Assembly (NCBI GenBank): GCA_965248255.1
Contig: CBDFIW010000002.1
Coordinates: forward strand, 1,054,001-1,118,000
Length of the DNA stretch: 64,000 nucleotides
Reading direction: 5' to 3'
Source of the DNA: JAKZVK01 sp965248255
GTDB lineage: Bacteria > Acidobacteriota > Terriglobia > Bryobacterales > UBA6623
Below the pieces are notes generated by a model. The model saw only the letters and a program-made list of their open reading frames with translations, ran no database searches and was not told the origin of the DNA. How positions within the stretch are numbered: the stretch's first letter is position 1; the number at the start of each line of letters is the position of its first letter. The translations under genes were made by a program, and so were the position numbers. Shown here piece by piece: positions 62,737-64,000 of this stretch.

Positions 62737-63744
62737 ATGGATACCCCACTAGAAGCGATAGTGATGAAGATCGCTGATAACATGGAATCTATCGTGACGC
62801 CAATAACCTCCGGATCTCGCCGCAGCAGGTTCAAGCTCAGCCGCTATGGTCAAGAGGAGTCCCTGCGTCTACTTTTGGCGCAGGCAGAGCTCGATGCCCC
62901 GCAGGGACGGGTCGCGGACTACATCCCTGAGCTTCGGCGAGCCAACGCCGAAGACCAGGGGATATCGCTATGCTTCCTCGATGGCGCTGTGGTCTCCGCT
63001 GGGGCATCCCACCAGACGTTCACCATCCAATCGATCTCCAAGACCATTGCTCTGCTTTACGTCTTAGAGTCTCTGGGTTCCAAGCAGGTGTTCTTACGTG
63101 TAGGCAAGGAGCCGACTGGCGAGCCATTCAACTCCGGTCTCAGTTTCCAGGTCGGAAGCAAGCGCCCCACGAACCCGATGATTAACGCTGGCGCAATCGT
63201 CAGTAGCTCGATGTTTCCCGGTGGTGATCCTCATCAGCAGTTTGAGGGGTTCCTCCGCTTCATACGAAAGATTTGTCGCAATCCCAATCTGAAAATCCAA
63301 GAGGATGTCTACCGGTCGGAGAAGGCCACTGGCCACAACAACCGCTCGCTGGCCTGGATCATGAATGACCGCCGGGTTTTCTTGTATAAGCGAAACATAC
63401 CTCCGGTAGAGTACATCGAGGGGGTCCTCGATGTCTATTTCCGGCAATGCTCGATTGGCGTGACCACTGAGGATCTTGGCAAGTGCGCCGCTGTGTTTGC
63501 GAACCTAGGAGTCGAGCCAGTAACGGCTGAACGCATCGCCAGCGAAGAGCACGTCACAATGGTTCTAGCGCTGATGGCGAGCTGTGGCCTCTATGACGGA
63601 TCGGGGACCTTTGCAGCTAAGATTGGCTTCCCCGCAAAGTCGGGGGTCGGCGGCGGTATCATGGCAGCGGTACCCGGACGGCTCGGGATCGCCACATACG
63701 GTCCTGCCTTATTGAATCCCGCAAATTATTATGACACTTTTTGA
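62737..63744 (+). CDS. glsA: Glutaminase, C-terminus truncated by a mobile element
   Basis: 335 residues from the ATG at 62737. The beta-lactamase-like fold of bacterial glutaminases is clear: QGRVADYIPELRRANAEDQG, then the catalytic serine and lysine S99 and K102 in FTIQSISKTIALL, KRPTNPMINAGAIV, and the late SGVGGGIMAAVPGRLGIATY. The normal ending of about 20-30 residues is replaced after LLNPAN by YYDTF and a stop, where the right-hand mobile element begins. The active-site residues are all present. The enzyme deaminates glutamine to glutamate. The start is uncertain; an ATG at 62764 is also possible. Confidence 0.88.
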   Translation: MDTPLEAIVMKIADNMESIVTPITSGSRRSRFKLSRYGQEESLRLLLAQAELDAPQGRVADYIPELRRANAEDQGISLCFLDGAVVSAGASHQTFTIQSISKTIALLYVLESLGSKQVFLRVGKEPTGEPFNSGLSFQVGSKRPTNPMINAGAIVSSSMFPGGDPHQQFEGFLRFIRKICRNPNLKIQEDVYRSEKATGHNNRSLAWIMNDRRVFLYKRNIPPVEYIEGVLDVYFRQCSIGVTTEDLGKCAAVFANLGVEPVTAERIASEEHVTMVLALMASCGLYDGSGTFAAKIGFPAKSGVGGGIMAAVPGRLGIATYGPALLNPANYYDTF

Positions 63745-64000
63745 CAGTGTGGAGCATCTATATATGTATGGGCAACCCCAAAGGTGTGAAGCGGGATTTC
63801 AAGGCGCTGGAGAAGCGCCGTTTCGAAGCGATGCGGCTGCTCCACCAAGGCCACAATCAGTCCGAGACGGCGAGACGGCTGAACGTCGCTCGCCAAACCG
63901 TCAGTGAGTGGCGGCGGCAATACCGCGAGCAGGGTGCGGCCGGACTCCGCCAGGCCGGGCGCGCCGGACGCAAGCCGCTCCTCGATGCCGCACAACGCGA
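63727..64000 (+). mobile_element. IS630-type element, left end only in the window
   Basis: It begins near 63727 in a TATTA stretch inside the end of the glutaminase gene. A TGACACTTTTTGACAGTGTG sequence with internal symmetry is probably its left terminal region. The transposase gene follows and runs off the window. It differs from the IS630 element at 8804-9967. Confidence 0.7.
63768..64000 (+). CDS. IS630-type transposase, N-terminal part
   Basis: The first 77 residues are visible, starting MGNPKGVKRDFKALEKRRFE. A helix-turn-helix (QSETARRLNVARQTVSEWRR) and the following GAAGLRQAGRAGRKPLLDA are typical of IS630-related transposases. The catalytic part lies beyond the window. Confidence 0.8.
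   Translation, partial: MGNPKGVKRDFKALEKRRFEAMRLLHQGHNQSETARRLNVARQTVSEWRRQYREQGAAGLRQAGRAGRKPLLDAAQR

Overview
The window is GC-rich bacterial chromosome, most likely from an uncultured acidobacterium related to Solibacter/Bryobacterales. The main clue is a protein at 16575-17390 that resembles the Solibacter-type secreted C-terminal domain. Supporting clues are a DUF1549-type cytochrome protein beside a PPC-domain partner, many Tat-exported TIM-barrel and dehydrogenase proteins, FecR and DUF4864 proteins, and TolB-propeller signalling proteins with serine/threonine-kinase leader remnants. There are no rRNA genes, no CRISPR array and no complete tRNA gene.

Layout, left half. 1-3456 (minus): a PPC-domain secreted protein overlapping the start of a DUF1549 cytochrome-like protein that runs off the window. 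3618-7957 (plus): a compact biotin operon bioB-bioF-bioD-bioA. 7970-9969: an IS5-family and an IS630-family element lying back to back on one CTAG target. 10018-10809: an orphan ABC-2 permease. 11066-21120 (minus): Gfo/Idh oxidoreductase, a large PHP-domain secreted protein, a membrane protein with a small RHH-like protein, a Solibacter-type domain protein, a cytochrome c peroxidase-like protein and a phytoene-desaturase-like oxidoreductase. 21365-22953: an IS1202-like element with an 18-bp target duplication. 23055-23846: a fused anti-sigma kinase and STAS antagonist with an internal start. 23966-33820 (minus): enolase-superfamily enzyme, IS1380 remnant, coiled-coil protein plus frameshifted lipoprotein, DadA-like oxidase, DUF4864 protein, cupin, AI-2E-type permease broken by a 32-nt poly-C run, mannonate dehydratase-like protein and a deoxyhypusine-synthase-like protein.

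Middle. 34029-37703: ECF sigma and anti-sigma, Crp/Fnr regulator, FecR protein and a DUF433/DUF5615 pair. 37756-40644 (minus): cysS, rnhA and dusB. 40744-51163 (plus): a sugar-acid catabolic region with a GntR regulator behind a promoter/operator palindrome, a DapA-family aldolase/dehydratase, a galactonate-dehydratase-like enzyme, an aldo/keto reductase that lacks the usual histidine, a secreted TIM-barrel-like protein, a sodium:solute symporter and a secreted PHP/CehA-like hydrolase. A MITE-like element and hairpin repeats sit between these genes.

Right end. A 3' tRNA-Thr half at 51338-51380 marks the likely edge of an integrated island that extends to the right. The island is full of decay: an IS110 element with a hairpin over its ribosome site, a nuclease-like gene split by an IS1595 element, truncated HsdM, a YgjP-like metallopeptidase scrap, two kinase leader remnants, a cyclase-propeller gene with one frameshift and one nonsense codon, and a glutaminase cut at its end by a second IS630-type element.
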